NCBI RefSeq assembly: GCF_902167145.1
Contig: NC_050097.1
Coordinates: forward strand, 113,059,982-113,123,981
Reading direction: 5' to 3'
Length of the DNA: 64,000 bases
From: Zea mays
Lineage: Eukaryota; Streptophyta; Magnoliopsida; Poales; Poaceae
Below the pieces are notes generated by a model. The model worked only from the letters and a program-made list of their open reading frames with translations, did not search any database and was not told where the DNA came from. A program made the translations under genes and the position numbers. Shown here in pieces: positions 1 to 11,878 of this stretch (position 1 is the stretch's first letter; every line of letters starts with the position of its first letter).

Positions 1-519
1 GCGAGGCGGAGCTTCCTATGGCGCCTGAGGCTGGACTCTGCTGCTGTCAGCCTCACCCTGGCGGGTGGCACAACAGTCGGAGCAGGGCAGGCGGTGCTGT
101 TTTCCTGTCAGGTCAGTCAGTGGAGGGGCAAAATGACTGCGGTCACTTCGGCCCTGTCGACTGAGGAACGCGCGTCAGGATAAGGTGTCAGGCAATCCTT
201 GCATTGAATGCTCCTGCGATACGGTCGGTTGGCGAGGCGATCTGGCCAAGGTTGCTTCTCCGCGAAGCCTGCCCGAGCTGGGCCTCGGGCGAGTTGAAGG
301 TGCGCCCGTTGCTTGAGGAGGCCTTCGGGCGAGGCGTGAATCCACCTGGGTCTTATTGTTCCTGCCCGAGGCTGGGTTCGGGCGAGGCGAGATCGTGTCC
401 CTTGAGTGGACGGAGCCTTGACCTGTATTGCACCCATCAGGCCTTTGCAGCTTGTGCTGATGGTGGTTACCAGACGAGTTTAGGAGTCTTGGGGGTACCC
501 CTAATTATGGTCCCCGACA
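1..519 (-). repeat. 3' LTR of the Tat-lineage element (partial)
   Basis: This matches 21048-21566 almost base for base. On the minus strand it starts TGTCGGGGACC at 519 and runs off the window, so only the first 519 bases of a roughly 1.37-kb LTR are present. A polypurine tract abuts it at 520. Confidence 0.93.
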
Positions 520-543
520 GTAGCCCCCGAGCCTCAAAGGGAG
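520..543 (-). other. Polypurine tract of the Tat-lineage element
   Basis: Read on the minus strand, a purine-rich stretch containing GGCTCGGGGGCTAC directly precedes the TGTCGGGG start of the 3' LTR. This is the expected position for priming plus-strand DNA synthesis. Confidence 0.75.
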
Positions 544-1249
544 TGTTGGTACTCGCTTGGAGGCTTTATCGCATTTTTTTGCAAGGGGACCGGCCTTTCT
601 CGGTTACATTCTGTTCCGGTGGGTGCACGCGAGCGCACCCGCCGGGTGTAGCCCCCGAGGCCTCGGAGGAGTGGTTTGACTCCTCCAAGGTCTTAGTGCC
701 TTTCGTGATGCCTCGGCCGGTCTGGTTGTTCCCTCATGCGATCTGATCATAGTCCGGGTGCATGGTCAGGTTCCGAGTTCTCGGGCTGGTATGTTGACGC
801 TGTCAACGGTTTGGCCGGAGCCGGGTTTACGAGAGCAGCCCTCGAGCCTCCGCACAGAGCGAGAGGACGGTCAGGGACTGACTCTGCTTTTATCATACGC
901 CCCTTCGTCGCCTTTCCTCAAGGAGGGAAAGCGCCATGTTGCCCTTGGAGGGCGCCGAACATGGTGTCTCCAGTGAGTTGCTGACGGGTGATCTGAGTGG
1001 ACGCCCGTGCCCCATTCGATAAGGGTCGGCTAGTGGCCCAGAGGCGCGCTCCAAAGGTACCTGCAGGTGATTTGCCGGACCCGGTCCCGTTTGATAGGGT
1101 CCGAGGGCTCGATGCCTCCCTCTGATGGGATTCCGTTACAGAATCGCTCCTGCTGGTCTCGGAAATGTCCTAGGGTACCTCGGGAGCGTAGCCCAAGCCT
1201 CGGCGATGTATTAGACGTACCCAGAGTCATCCCTCGCTCTGCGTGTTCT

Positions 1250-1471
1250 GAGGCGGCTGTCGAACCCTTCGGGGGGCCAGCCTTCGAACCCCTGATCAGT
1301 AGTGGGCGCGGAGCCCGAGTGGCCTGAGGCGGCTATCGAACCCTTCCGAGGGGCCAGCCTTCGAACCTCAGACCAGTAGTGGGCGCAGAGCCCGAGTGCT
1401 CGGAGGCGGCTGTCAAACCCTTCTGAGGGGCTAGCCTTCGAACCTCTGATCAGTAGGAGGGCTCAGGGCCC
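1250..1471. repeat. Three tandem ~77-bp repeats in the 3' region of the Tat element
   Basis: Units start near 1250, 1326 and 1403. Each begins GAGGCGGCT and contains the shared blocks CCAGCCTTCGAAC and CAGTAGTGGGCGC with scattered changes. No coding role is apparent. Confidence 0.8.
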
Positions 1472-2341
1472 GCTTCCTTCGCAGAGAAGGATCCCTTTCA
1501 GAGTATCCCCTTTCCCGGTCCCTGTAGCAAGAGAGAGAAAGGGGAAGAGGAAAAGGATATGAAATTGAACGATGTGGCGCACCTTTTTTGACGTGGTCAT
1601 TATGGTGGAGGTGAAGCATCGTTCGCTTTGCCTGCCAAAGGTGTCGCCTGCCCTGCCGCGGAGTTAATGCGACGGGACGAGTGGTTCGCGGGGCAGCCGT
1701 TGCGCGAGCCGTTCGAGGGACGGAACATGGGCGCATCGTCTCCGCGCCGTGGGAGAGGGATCCCCTGCTGCTCTAGGAGGGGACGTGAACCTGCAGACGA
1801 TTTGACTGCTGCTTTCGCCCGCCTGCCGCCGTCATTACTGCCGGCCCACTTTTGGCCATATCGACCGTCGCGCCTTCTCCCGTGGCTGGCTGACCTGTGA
1901 CCGATGTGCTTGGTTGGCACTGTTGGGCCATGCGCAGGGTTGCCTCGAGTCGCGGCACCAGTTCCGCAGTCAAGAAGGCGCGGCATTGGCGTAAGTGGTG
2001 GTGCAGTTTTTCGCACGTAGTAACCGGCGCCGGTTACATGACGTGTGGGCCTAGGCTGCCACGCTGGATGCGTCGAAGTCGAAAGGGTGCATCCCCGTGG
2101 TGCAATTGCATGCCGCCTGCATGGCAGTCCGCCCTTTCACCCGTTGGTTTAGGCGAAGATGGAGGAGCGCTTGCAACCGCTGGGCGGTTACACGCTCCGC
2201 GCGTGGCGGTTTGGCTTCTTCTGTCCTGGGCCAGCTCGCATGACGCGTGGGACTCAGCCCCCATATTGTAGGGGGAGGACCTTGGAGCGCGTTGGTGAAG
2301 ACTTAGTCCGTGACGCCTGAGGACGCAAGAGAGGAGAGTCG

Positions 2342-4130
2342 CCTTTAAAAAGGGATCGACCCCCCGGGTGGTAGCCACGCCTTCGCACTCTCCTCATGCA
2401 TCGTGCCCTTCCGCCTTCCGAGCCCCCGGATGGGGAGCGCCCACGTTGCTTTCATCTTGCTGCTGTTGGAGGAGCGCAACTTCGCAGAAGTTGGCACCTT
2501 TCAGCCATCGCTCGGCTTCAAGGATTTTCATCAGGCAGCCCGGCTGCATCCCCTCACCAATGGTCACCCAAGACGGTGACCACCAGTTCTATGGTGGGGA
2601 GAAGCAAGCCGGGATGCGGCCTCTGCCCCGCCCTCAGCTTCAAGGATCTTCATCATCCTTGCTGGGGCGGAGGGCGAGCTGAGCCGGAGCTCTACCTCCT
2701 GTACGGACCGGCGGGCCACCTCTTCCTTCAGCATCCAGAGGAGAGGGCTCTCACCGGCCTAGCGGAGGGGGAAGACTTCGACAACGCGGGGTCGGTCGGC
2801 CGCAAGCGTCGTCAGCTCCAGCGTGTTTGGCTCGCCGGCTCAGCTGGCTCTGGCTCAGCTTCCGGTGCCCCCTCCCACCACCGAGCGGAGTGTGGCCATC
2901 TGCCCACCGTACGGGCGGCTGTTGCGCCGCGCGTACCGGGGAACCGTCCAAGACGTCGCATGCCGCTAGGGCGGCATTCGTGTTCTTGGGTTGTCCTGCC
3001 CTTGCTCCGGCACGACGCCTCCGCGCGGAGGTCGGTGCTCGCCCGTCCGGGAGGACTTGAGTGGGGATCTGCCGGTGGGCAGGTGGCTGCCGTCGTCGGT
3101 GCTGAGGTGGTGTCAGCTGGAGAAGGCTTTTCCGCCAACTAGACCATCGGCGCCCCCCCCCCCCCCCCGCGAACTGACCTCCGGCTCTTTGGCTTTGATA
3201 GCTTGTCCTCGCCCCTCGAGTGGGGACGCGGGCGAGGGCCTTGTCGCAGCAGCGTCTGCCCTGAGGTCATCGCTGCTGCTGTTTGGCCGCCCGGAGCGGA
3301 GGTCGTTGTCGCTGCTGCCGGAGTGGGCGACGGCGAGCCACCTGGAATTTTGTCGTCCCGCAAGCCCTCCAATGTGGGGGGTTGTTCGTACCTGCGGGAG
3401 TGGAACTGGAGTTCCGTTTGTAATGGCATTTTGAGTGCCGGCGTCTGTTCATTGTGGCTGTCGGGGCCTGAACATCTAGGTATTTTGGGTGTAATACCGT
3501 GTTTCTTCCTTATTTCGAGCACCAGGACTCGCATGTCGGCTAGCTGGACCGCTTAACCAAGTGTGAGTTTCCCCGTGCGGAAGGTGACGAGTGAGGTATC
3601 CGTATCCCAGAGGCGTAGGAGTCCCTCGGCTCGATCGGCCTTGCCGCCCGAGGCTTCTCTTGCTCAGTTAAAGAAAACCCTCGGTCGCTCTGCGATGAGC
3701 CGGAGTCGGAGGCAGCGGTGTAAGCGTGGACAGAGGCAGAGTCGGCTGGAGAAGAAACTTCGTCGGCCCAGGAGCAGGGGACTTCCCAGGCCGATGAGGC
3801 GTAGCAGCGGCGGCTGGAACCTGGCTAGGTCGTCCACTAGCGGGACCAACCCTGGAGTCGGGCTGCCGAGACCATGAGCCGGGCCGATGTCCTCGGGGGT
3901 CAGCTGGCTGAGGCTACGGAGCGGCTGGTCGAGCCGTCTGCTCGGGCCGGGTTCCTGGAGGAGACCCTGGCGGCGGTGGCCCAGGCGCGGTGCTGACATC
4001 TTCCTTCGAGGTGGAGATCCTCCGACCGTGTCGCTTGTCCGAGGCCGGGTCGGATTCCGCCGAAGGTGGAGTTGACGCCGAGGGTGCTGCTGCTCCCCCT
4101 ACTGATGTCTGATCCTGCAGGAATAGTTTA
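2342..4130 (+). pseudogene. Possible antisense transcription unit in the 3' region of the Tat element (decayed)
   Basis: The stretch between pol and the 3' LTR holds open frames on the plus strand, opposite to the element. A TATA-like TTTAAAAAGG lies near 2344. An open frame of 248 codons starts at 2396, about 50 bases downstream. Further fragments occur in other frames to about 4110, one with the coiled-coil-like stretch QLAEATERLVEPSARAGFLE near 3900. Antisense open frames between pol and the 3' LTR are known in Tat-lineage plant elements. The reading here is broken and the region is GC-rich, so chance frames are a real alternative. Exons were not resolved. Confidence 0.35.
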
Positions 4131-4573
4131 TCTGTAGTGTGTGTATGTTTTTTGCGGCCGCCGAGGCCCAAACATATCGTTGTCGTGTTATAAAGCTGCG
4201 TTTCTTTTCCTCCTGTTTCGAGTATCAGGACTTGTTCTTCGGTAGCAGAATCGTTTATCCGAGCGAGAGTTACTTTTCACGAAAGGTGATGAGTGAGGTA
4301 TCCGTATCCCGGAGGTGTAGGAGTCCCTCTACTCGGTCGGCCTTGCCGCTTATGTGTGCTCTTACTCGTCCGCAGGATTCTGTCATCAATATAGTCGAGA
4401 AGGCACGAAAAATCGTTTCGACATAACGGCTTTCGAGCGTTTAAGACTTGTTCGGTCAGCAGAATCGCTTATCCGAGCGTGAGTTACTTATCGCAGAAGG
4501 TGATGAGTGAGGTATCCGTATCCCAGAGGCGTAGGAGTCCCTCGGCTAGGTCGGCCTTGCTGCTTACGTGTAC
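3573..4573. repeat. Three dispersed ~80-130-bp repeats in the 3' region
   Basis: Copies lie at about 3573-3651, 4275-4358 and 4488-4573. All share GAGTGAGGTATCCGTATCCC followed by GTAGGAGTCCCTC and CGGCCTTGC. The two right-hand copies are also preceded by related GCAGAATCG-TTATCCGAGCG sequence. They may be duplicated exon ends of the antisense unit or plain 3'-UTR repeats. Confidence 0.7.
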
Positions 4574-4796
4574 TCCATCGTTTTCAGGATCCCCCTGTCG
4601 AAGTAGTCGAAAAGCGTGAAAGATGTTCCGGCAGAAAGACTTTTTCCGAGGAAAATTTTGACGCAGAGGGGGTTCCCCCCTTCTAGCCCCTGAGGGAGGG
4701 TCGGGCTTTGCCGAGGCAAGGCTGACCCTTCCTTGACGGTTAGACTCTTTTTGCGTATGTAAAGAGAACAAGGTATGTGAACGACTTGAAAACATC

Positions 4797-6256
4797 TTAA
4801 GGGTAAAAGCGACGTAGCTGTCGGATGTTCCAAGCGTTGCTGTAGACCTCGCCTTGACTGTTGGCCAGCTTGTATGTTCTGGGCTTCAAAATCTTGGCGA
4901 TGATGAACGGCCCTTCCCAGGGAGGTGTGAGCTTATGACGCCCTCGGGCGTCTTATCGTAGCCGAAGTACCAAGTCCCCCACCTGGAGGTCTCGGGACCG
5001 AACCCCTCGGGCGTGGTAGCGTCGCAGAGACTGCTGATACCGTGTCGAGTGTAGTAAGGTCATGTCCCGAGCCTCTTCCAGCTGGTCCAGTGAGTCTTCT
5101 CGGCTGGCCTGGTTGTTTCGGTCGTCGTACGCCCTTGTCCTCGGGGAGCCGTATTCTAAGTCTGTGGGCAAGATAGCCTCGGCCCCATAGACTAGAAAGA
5201 ACGGCGTGAAGCCCATGGCTCGGCTTGGCGTCATCCTTAGACTCCAGACTACCGAGGGGAGTTCCTTCATCCATCGCCTGCCGAACTTGTTGAGGTCATT
5301 GTAGATCCTCGGCTTGAGTCCCTACAGAATCATGCCGTTGGCACGCTCTACCTGGCCATTCGTCATGGGGTGAGCTACGGCGGCCCAGTCCACCTGGATG
5401 TGGTGGTCCTCGCAGAAGTCCAAGAACTTTCTGCCAGTGAACTAGGTTCCGTTGTCGATGATGATGGAGTTCGGGACCCCAAAGCGATGGATGACATTGG
5501 TGAAGAACGCCACCGCCTGTTCGGACCTGATGCTGTTTAGGGGTCGGACCTCAATCCACTTGGAGAATTTGTCGATAGCGACCAGCAGGTGCGTGAAGCC
5601 CCCAGGTGCCTTCTGCAAGGGACCGACGAGGTCCAGACCCCACACAGCAAAAGTCCAGGTGATGGGTATTGTTTGCAGGGTCTGAGCGGGCAGGTGTGTC
5701 TACCTTGCGTAGAATTGACACCCTTGGCAGGTGCGTACAATCCTAGTGGCGTCGGCCTCCACGGTTGGCTAGTAGAAACCTTGTCGGAAGGCATTTCCAA
5801 CGAGGGCTCGAGGTGCTGCGTGATGACCGCAAGCCCCCGAGTGTATTTCTTGCAATAGCTCCTGACCTTCGGCAATGGATATGCATTGCTGGAGGATGCC
5901 TGAGGGGCTGCGGTGGTAGAGCTCCTTCTCGTCACCCAGCAAGACGAACGACCTGCCGCGCCGCGCCAGTCGCCGAGCTTCGGCTCTGTCGAGGGGTAGC
6001 TCTCCTCGGTGGAGATATTGCAGGTACGGGGTCTGCCAGTTTTGATTAGGCGTGACCCCATTCCGCTCTTCCTCGACGCGCAGTGCCTCACCCTCGGCGG
6101 CCGAGGGTGCCTCGGGCTGGGCCGAGGCCTCCTCAGGCTTGGGCGTGTCGTCGGTCTTGACGGAGGGTTGATGTAGGTCTCGGAGAAGACGTCCGGGGGA
6201 ACTGTTGTTCGCCTCGAGGCTATCTTAGCCAGCTCGTCCGCAGTCTCGTTGTATCG
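4797..6256 (-). pseudogene. Integrase and C-terminal end of Tat-lineage pol (broken)
   Basis: This is the end of pol, read right to left. It includes a zinc-binding region (EGCQF-like, near 5700), the integrase core with WGLDLVGPL near 5640 and IIDNGT at 5445, then the C-terminal part with GFTPFFLVYGAEAILP near 5200. The normal stop is TAA at 4797. Integrase would insert the element cDNA into the host genome. The frame is broken by a TAG at 5442, another near 5321 and a further stop at 4953. Additional frame changes occur between 5900 and 6250. The stops look like CAG-to-TAG type changes. Confidence 0.85.
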
Positions 6257-6631
6257 TCAAGCGACGTGGTTGAGCTCGAGCCCGTAGAACTTGTCTTCCA
6301 GGCGCCGAACCTCGTCGCAGTAGGCTTCCATCTTCGGGTCGCGGCAATGGGAGTTCTTCATGACTTGGTCGATGACAAGCTGCGAGTCGCCACGAGCATC
6401 AAGGCGCCGAACCCCTAGCTCGATGGCGATGCGCAACCCGTTAACGAGAGCCTCGTACTCGGCCACGTTGTTTGACGCCGGGAAATGGAGGCGCAGTACG
6501 TAGCGGAGGTGCTTCCCGAGGGGTGAGATGAAGAGCAGGCCCGTGCCCGCTCCTGTTTTCATCAGTGACCCGTCGAAAAACATGGTCCAGAGTTCCGGTT
6601 GGATCGGAGCTGCTGGAAGCTGGGTGTCGAC
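6257..6631 (-). pseudogene. Second (archaeal-type) RNase H domain of Tat-lineage pol, cut by the Copia insertion
   Basis: The open frame shows WTMFFDGSLMKTGAGTGLL, NNVAEYEALVNGL and DARGDSQLVIDQV. These are the D, E and D positions of an archaeal-type RNase H fold. Such a domain between RT/RNase H and integrase is characteristic of Tat-lineage elements and is separate from the ordinary RNase H near 15600. The upstream end is severed at 6631 by the Copia LTR, and the frame stops with TGA at 6257. The pol sequence resumes at 15544 beyond the Copia element. Confidence 0.85.
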
Positions 6632-7867
6632 TGAGAGCACCTAGAGGGGGGGGTGAATAGGTGATCCTGTAAAACTTAAACTTATAGCCACAAAAACTTG
6701 GTTAATCGTTAGCACAATAGTTGCCAAGTGGCTAGATAGGAGTCAAAACACAATAACCACAAAAATTCAATCACAGAGATGACACGGTGGTTATCCCGTG
6801 GTTCGGCCAAGTACAAAACTTGCCTACTCCACGTTGTGGCGTCCCAACGGACGAGGGTTGCAATCAACCCCTCTCAAGCGGTCCAAAGACCCACTTGAAT
6901 ACCACGGTGTTTTGCTTACTTTTTTCAATCCCGTTTGCAAGGAATCTCCACAACTTGGAGCCTCTCGCCCTTACAATTGAAGTTCACAAAGAAACACAGA
7001 GCAAGGGTGGGAATGAGCAACGCACACAAGACTTCAAAAGATCAGAGCAACAACACGCACACAAGCAGCAACAAGAGCTCGCAACACAACTCAACGAGTT
7101 CACAACTCCACAAGAGCTCTATATGCTATCACAATGAAACGAACGCGTGAGATCGATGTCTTGGTGCTTAGGAATGTTGTAGGAATGCTTGGTGTCCTCC
7201 TCCATGCGCCTAGGGGTCCCTTTTATAGCCCCAAGGCAGCTAGGAGCCGTTGAGAACAAATCTGGAAGGCCATCCTTGCCTTCTGTCGTCGGGCGCACCG
7301 GACAGTCCGGTGCCCACCGGACACTGTCCGGTGCCCGATTTCTTTCCTTAACAGGCGCAGCCGACCGTTGCAGATCTGGCGCACCGGACAGTCCGGTGCA
7401 CACCGGACAGTCCGGTGCCTCCTTCCGACCGTTGGCCAGACCACGTGTCGCGCGTAGATTCCGCGGTCGACTGTTGGCTCGGCCGACCGTTGGCTCACCG
7501 GACAGTCCGGTGCACACCGGACAGTCCGGTGAATTTTAGCCGTACGCCATCGGCAAATTCCCGAGAGCGGCGTCTTCAGGTCGAGGCAGCCTGGCGCACC
7601 GGACACTGTCCGGTGCACCACCGGACAGTCCGGTGCCCCAGACCGAAACAGCCTGTTGGCTGTACACAGCCAACAATCTCCTTTTCTTCTTCTCTTTGTT
7701 TCTAACACTTAGACAAATATATTAGTACACAAAACCAATGTACTAAGGCTTAGAAACATACCTTTACTTGTGATTTGCACTTTGTTCATTCATGGGCATG
7801 GATTCACATTTAAGCACTTGTGTTTGCACTCAATCACCAAAATACTTAGAAATGGCCCAAAGGCACA
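6632..7867 (-). repeat. 3' LTR of the Opie/Ji-like element
   Basis: A 1236-bp direct copy of 14314-15543. It carries a TATA motif on the minus strand (CTATAAAA at 7221-7228). Between 7300 and 7640 it holds eight copies of a palindrome of the type CACCGGACAGTCCGGTGC, two of them with the longer core GGACACTGTCC. Confidence 0.93.
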
Positions 7868-7893
7868 TTTCCCTTTCAATCTCCCCCTTTTTG
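7868..7893 (-). other. Polypurine tract of the Opie/Ji-like element
   Basis: On the minus strand AAAAAGGGGGAGATTG followed by AAAGGGAAA directly precedes the TGTGCC start of the 3' LTR. This matches the usual Opie/Ji arrangement. Confidence 0.85.
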
Positions 7894-8664
7894 GTGATTT
7901 ATGCCAACACAACATAAAGCAACTAGAACAAGTGCAAAATCACTTCAAATAGAATAAATTTGAGTTTTATTCAATTTTGGCATATATGGATCATCCTTTG
8001 CCACCACTTGGTTTGTTTTTGAAATCAAACTCAAATCTCTATCTCTAAGTCAAACACACATGTTGAAGCATAAAGAGAGTCATTTCAAAAGAGATTGATC
8101 AAAGATTTCAAAAACTCCCCCTATTTCCCATAGTCAAAACTTCTCCCCACAAGAAGCCAACTTTTGACGAAAGAGACAATGCAAGAGTTTTGAATAAACC
8201 AAAAGCTCTATTCTACTATTTTCAAAATCTCTCAAGTGGTAGCTGATCCATTTATTGCTTTGGCCTTTATTTTCTCCCCCTTTGGCATCAAGCACCAAAA
8301 CGGGATCAATCTTGGCCCTTTTAACCCCATTGCCTCACCAAAATCTTCAATTAAGAGCAAATGGCAATAAGAGTTCATGAGATGGACTTGGAATAAGTTA
8401 CCCTCTCATCGGAGTGCAGTGGAAGTCTTTCATGGTTCAAGTCCACCTTTTCCCTTTCAATTTTCCTTCGAGACTAAATCAAGCAAACTCAAGCATATGG
8501 TTAGTCTCAAAGGGTCAAGTTGTAACACAACTCCCCTAAACATGTGCATCACGTTGCAACGGACTTGTGAGGTCCAGGGAGTGTTTGTACAACTTGAGCA
8601 CCATAATAAGCAACAAAATGCAGAATGAACATGATCAAAGACATAAACACATGTATGCTACAAT
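7894..8664 (-). other. Non-coding 3' region of the Opie/Ji-like element
   Basis: About 770 bases between the pol stop and the polypurine tract hold no credible protein. The sequence is pyrimidine/A-rich on the plus strand, with repeated CTCCCCC-type tracts. SIRE-lineage elements commonly have such a stretch, sometimes with an env-like frame. None is seen here. Confidence 0.7.
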
Positions 8665-11600
8665 TCAATCCAAGTTCCGCGAATCTAAGACATTTAGCTC
8701 ACTACGCAGCCTGCAAAAGGTCTTCTCATCTAGAGGCTTGGTAAAGATATCAGCTAGCTGGTTCTCGGTGCTAACATGAAACACTTCGATATCTCCCTTT
8801 TGCTGGTGGTCTCTCAGAAAGTGATGCCGGATGTCTATGTGCTTTGTGCGGCTGTGCTCAACAGGATTTTCTGCCATGCGGATAGCACTCTCATTGTCAC
8901 ATAGGAGTGGGACTTTGCTCATATTGTAGCCAAAGTCCCGGAGGGTTTGCCTCATCCAAAGTAGTTGCGCGCAACACTGTCCTGCGGCAACGTACTCGGC
9001 CTCAGCGGTGGATAGGGCAATGGAAGTTTGTTTCTTAGAGTTCCACGATACCAGGGACCTTCCTAAGAATTGGCACGTCCCCGATGTACTCTTCCTATCG
9101 ACCTTACATCCAGCATAGTCGGAGTCTGAGTATCCAATCAAGTCAAAGGTAGACCCCTTTGGATACCAGAGCCCGAAGCAAGGCGTAGCAACTAAATATC
9201 TAAGGATTCGCTTCACCGCCACTAAGTGACATTCCTTAGGATCGGATTGAAATCTAGCACACATGCATACGCTAAGCATAATATCAGGTCTACTAGCACA
9301 TAAATAAAGTAAAGACCCTATCATTGACCGGTATGCTTTTTGATCAACGGACTTACCTCCTTTGTTGAGGTCGGTGTGTCCGTCGGTTCCCATCGGAGTC
9401 TTTGCGGGCTTGGCTTCCTTCATCCCAAACCGCTTTAGCAGATCTTGCGTGTACTTCGTTTGGGAGATGAAGGTGCCGTCCTTGAGTTGCTTCACTTGGA
9501 ACCCAAGGAAGTAGTTCAACTCGCCCATCATTGACATCTCGAATTTCTACGTCATTACCCTGCTAAACTCTTCACAAGACTTTTTATTAGTAGAACCAAA
9601 TATTATGTCATCGACAAAAATTTGGCACACAAACAAATCACCATCACAAGTCTTAGTGAAAAGAGTTGGATCGGCTTTCCCAACCTTGAAAGCATTAGTA
9701 ATTAAGAAATCTCTAAGGCATTCATACCATGCTCTTGGGGCTTGCTTAAGTCCATAGAGCACCTTAGAGAGCTTACACACATGGTCGGGGTACCGTTCGT
9801 CCTCGAAGCCAGGGGGTTGCTCTACGTACACCTCCTCCTTTATTGGCCCGTTGAGGAAAGCGCTCTTCACATCCATTTGGTACAACCTAAAAGAATGATG
9901 AGCGGCATATGCTAGCAAGATACGAATTGATTCTAGCCTGGCCACAGGAGCAAAAGTCTCCTCGAAATCCAAACCTGCGACTTGGGCATAACCTTTTGCC
10001 ACAAGTCGAGCCTTGTTTCTCGTCACTACCCCGTGCTCGTCCTGTTTGTTGCGGAACACCCACTTGGTTCCCACAACATTTTGCTTCGGACGAGGCACCA
10101 GCGTCCAAACTTCATTTCTTTTGAAGTTGTTGAGCTCCTCCTGCATGGCCAACACCCAGTCCGGATCTAGCAAGGCCTCCTCTACCCTGAAAGGCTCAAT
10201 AGAAGAGACAAAGGAGTAATGTTCACAAAAATTAACTAATCGAGACCGAGTAGTTACTCCCTTGCTAATGTCACCCAGAATTTGGTCGACGGGATGATCC
10301 CTTTGAATCATCGCTCGAACTTGGGTAGGAGGTGCCGGTTCCGCTTCTTCCTCCATCACATGATCATCTTGTGCTCCCTCTTGATCACACTCCTCCTGTT
10401 GATGAACCTGTTCATCGTCTTGAGTTGGGGGAAGCATCGTTGTTGAGGAAGAAGGTTGATCTCGTTCATCTCGTTCCTGTGGCCGAACTTCTCCAATCGC
10501 CATGGTTCGTATAGCGGCTGTCGGAACATCTTCTTCATCTACATCATCACAATTAACAACTTGCTCTCTTGGAGAGCCATTAGTCTCATCAAATACAACG
10601 TCGCTAGAGACTTCAACCAAACCCAATGATTTGTTGAAGACTCTATACGCCTTTGTATTTGAGTCATAACCTAACAAAAACCCTTCTACAGCTTTGGGAG
10701 CAAACTTAGAATTTTTACCCTTCTTCACTAGAATGTAGCACTTGCTCCCAAATACACGAAAGTAAGATACATTGGGTTTGTTACCGGTTAGTAGCTCATA
10801 CGACGTCTTCTTGAGGAGGCGATGAAGGTAGACCCTGTTGATGGCGTGGCAAGCCGTGTTCACGGCTTCCGTCCAAAAGCACTCGGGGGTCTTGAACTCT
10901 CCTAGCATCGTCCTCGCCATATCGATGAGCGTCCTGTTCTTCCTCTCTACCACACCATTTTGTTGTGGTGTGTAGGGAGCGGAGAACTCGTGCTTGATCC
11001 CTTCTTCTTCAAGGAACTCTTCCACTTGAAGGTTCTTGAACTCGGACCCGTTGTCGCTCCTTATCTTCTTTACCTTGAGCTCAAACTCATTTTGAGCTCT
11101 CCTGAGGAAGCGCTTGAGGGTCCCTTGGGTTTCAGACTTATCCTGCAAAAAGAACACCCAAGTGAAGCGGGAAAAGTCATCAACAATAACTAGACCATAC
11201 TTACTCCCTCCTATGCTCAGATAGGCGACGGGTCCGAAGAGGTCCATATGCAGCAGCTCCAGCGGTCTTGAAGTGGTCATCACATTCTTGCTGTGATGAG
11301 CTCCTCCCACCTGTTTACCTGCTTGACAAGCTGCACAAGGTCTATCTTTTTCGAATTGAACGTTAGTCAAACCTATCACGTGTTCTCCCTTTAGAAGCTT
11401 GTGAAGGTTCTTCATCCCCACATGAGCTAAGCGGCGATGCCACAGCCAACCCATGCTAGTCTTAGCTATTAAGCATGCATCTAGACCAGCTTCTTCTTTT
11501 GCAAAATCAACTAAGTAAAGTTTGCCGTCTAATACACCTTTAAAAGCTAGTGAACCATCACTTCTTCTAAAGACAGACACATCTACATTTGTAAATAGAC

Positions 11601-11871
11601 AGTTATATCCCATATTGCATAATTGACTAACTGATAGTAAATTATATCCTAGAGACTCTACTAAAAACACATTAGAGATAGAGTGCTCATTTGAAATTGC
11701 AATTTTACCTAACCCTTTTACCTTGCCTTGATTCCCATCACCGAATATAATTGAATCTTGGGAATCCTTATTTTTGACGTAGGAGGTGAACATTTTCTTC
11801 TCCCCCGTCATATGGTTTGTGCATCCGCTGTCGATAATCCAGCTTGAACCCCCGGATGCATAAACCTGCAA
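8665..11871 (-). pseudogene. Opie/Ji-like pol: protease, integrase, RT, RNase H (one in-frame stop)
   Basis: Domains run in Copia order. The protease site is [13 protein letters not shown] near residue 12. Next are the GAG-pre-integrase HRRLAH and CAAC, then integrase with [17 protein letters not shown] and [12 protein letters not shown] has [21 protein letters not shown] and the catalytic [10 protein letters not shown]. RNase H has STAEAEYVA, DIRHHFLRD and ADIFTKPLD. The two open stretches (9547-11871 and 8665-9537) are in the same frame and are separated only by a TAG at 9547-9549, just after the RT catalytic box. The stop is consistent with a C-to-T change in a CAG codon. Everything downstream looks intact, so this is a recent inactivation. 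Pol is in a different frame from gag. Confidence 0.93.
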
Positions 11872-11878
11872 GGCAAAT

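Noticed and set aside
204..746. A 180-codon plus-strand frame across the LTR and polypurine tract
   Set aside because: It spans the LTR boundary, runs opposite to the element and shows no protein motif.
7300..7640. CRISPR-like array of palindromic repeats
   Set aside because: The repeats are short inverted repeats in a plant LTR, without spacers of regular length or cas genes. They are a feature of Opie/Ji LTRs.
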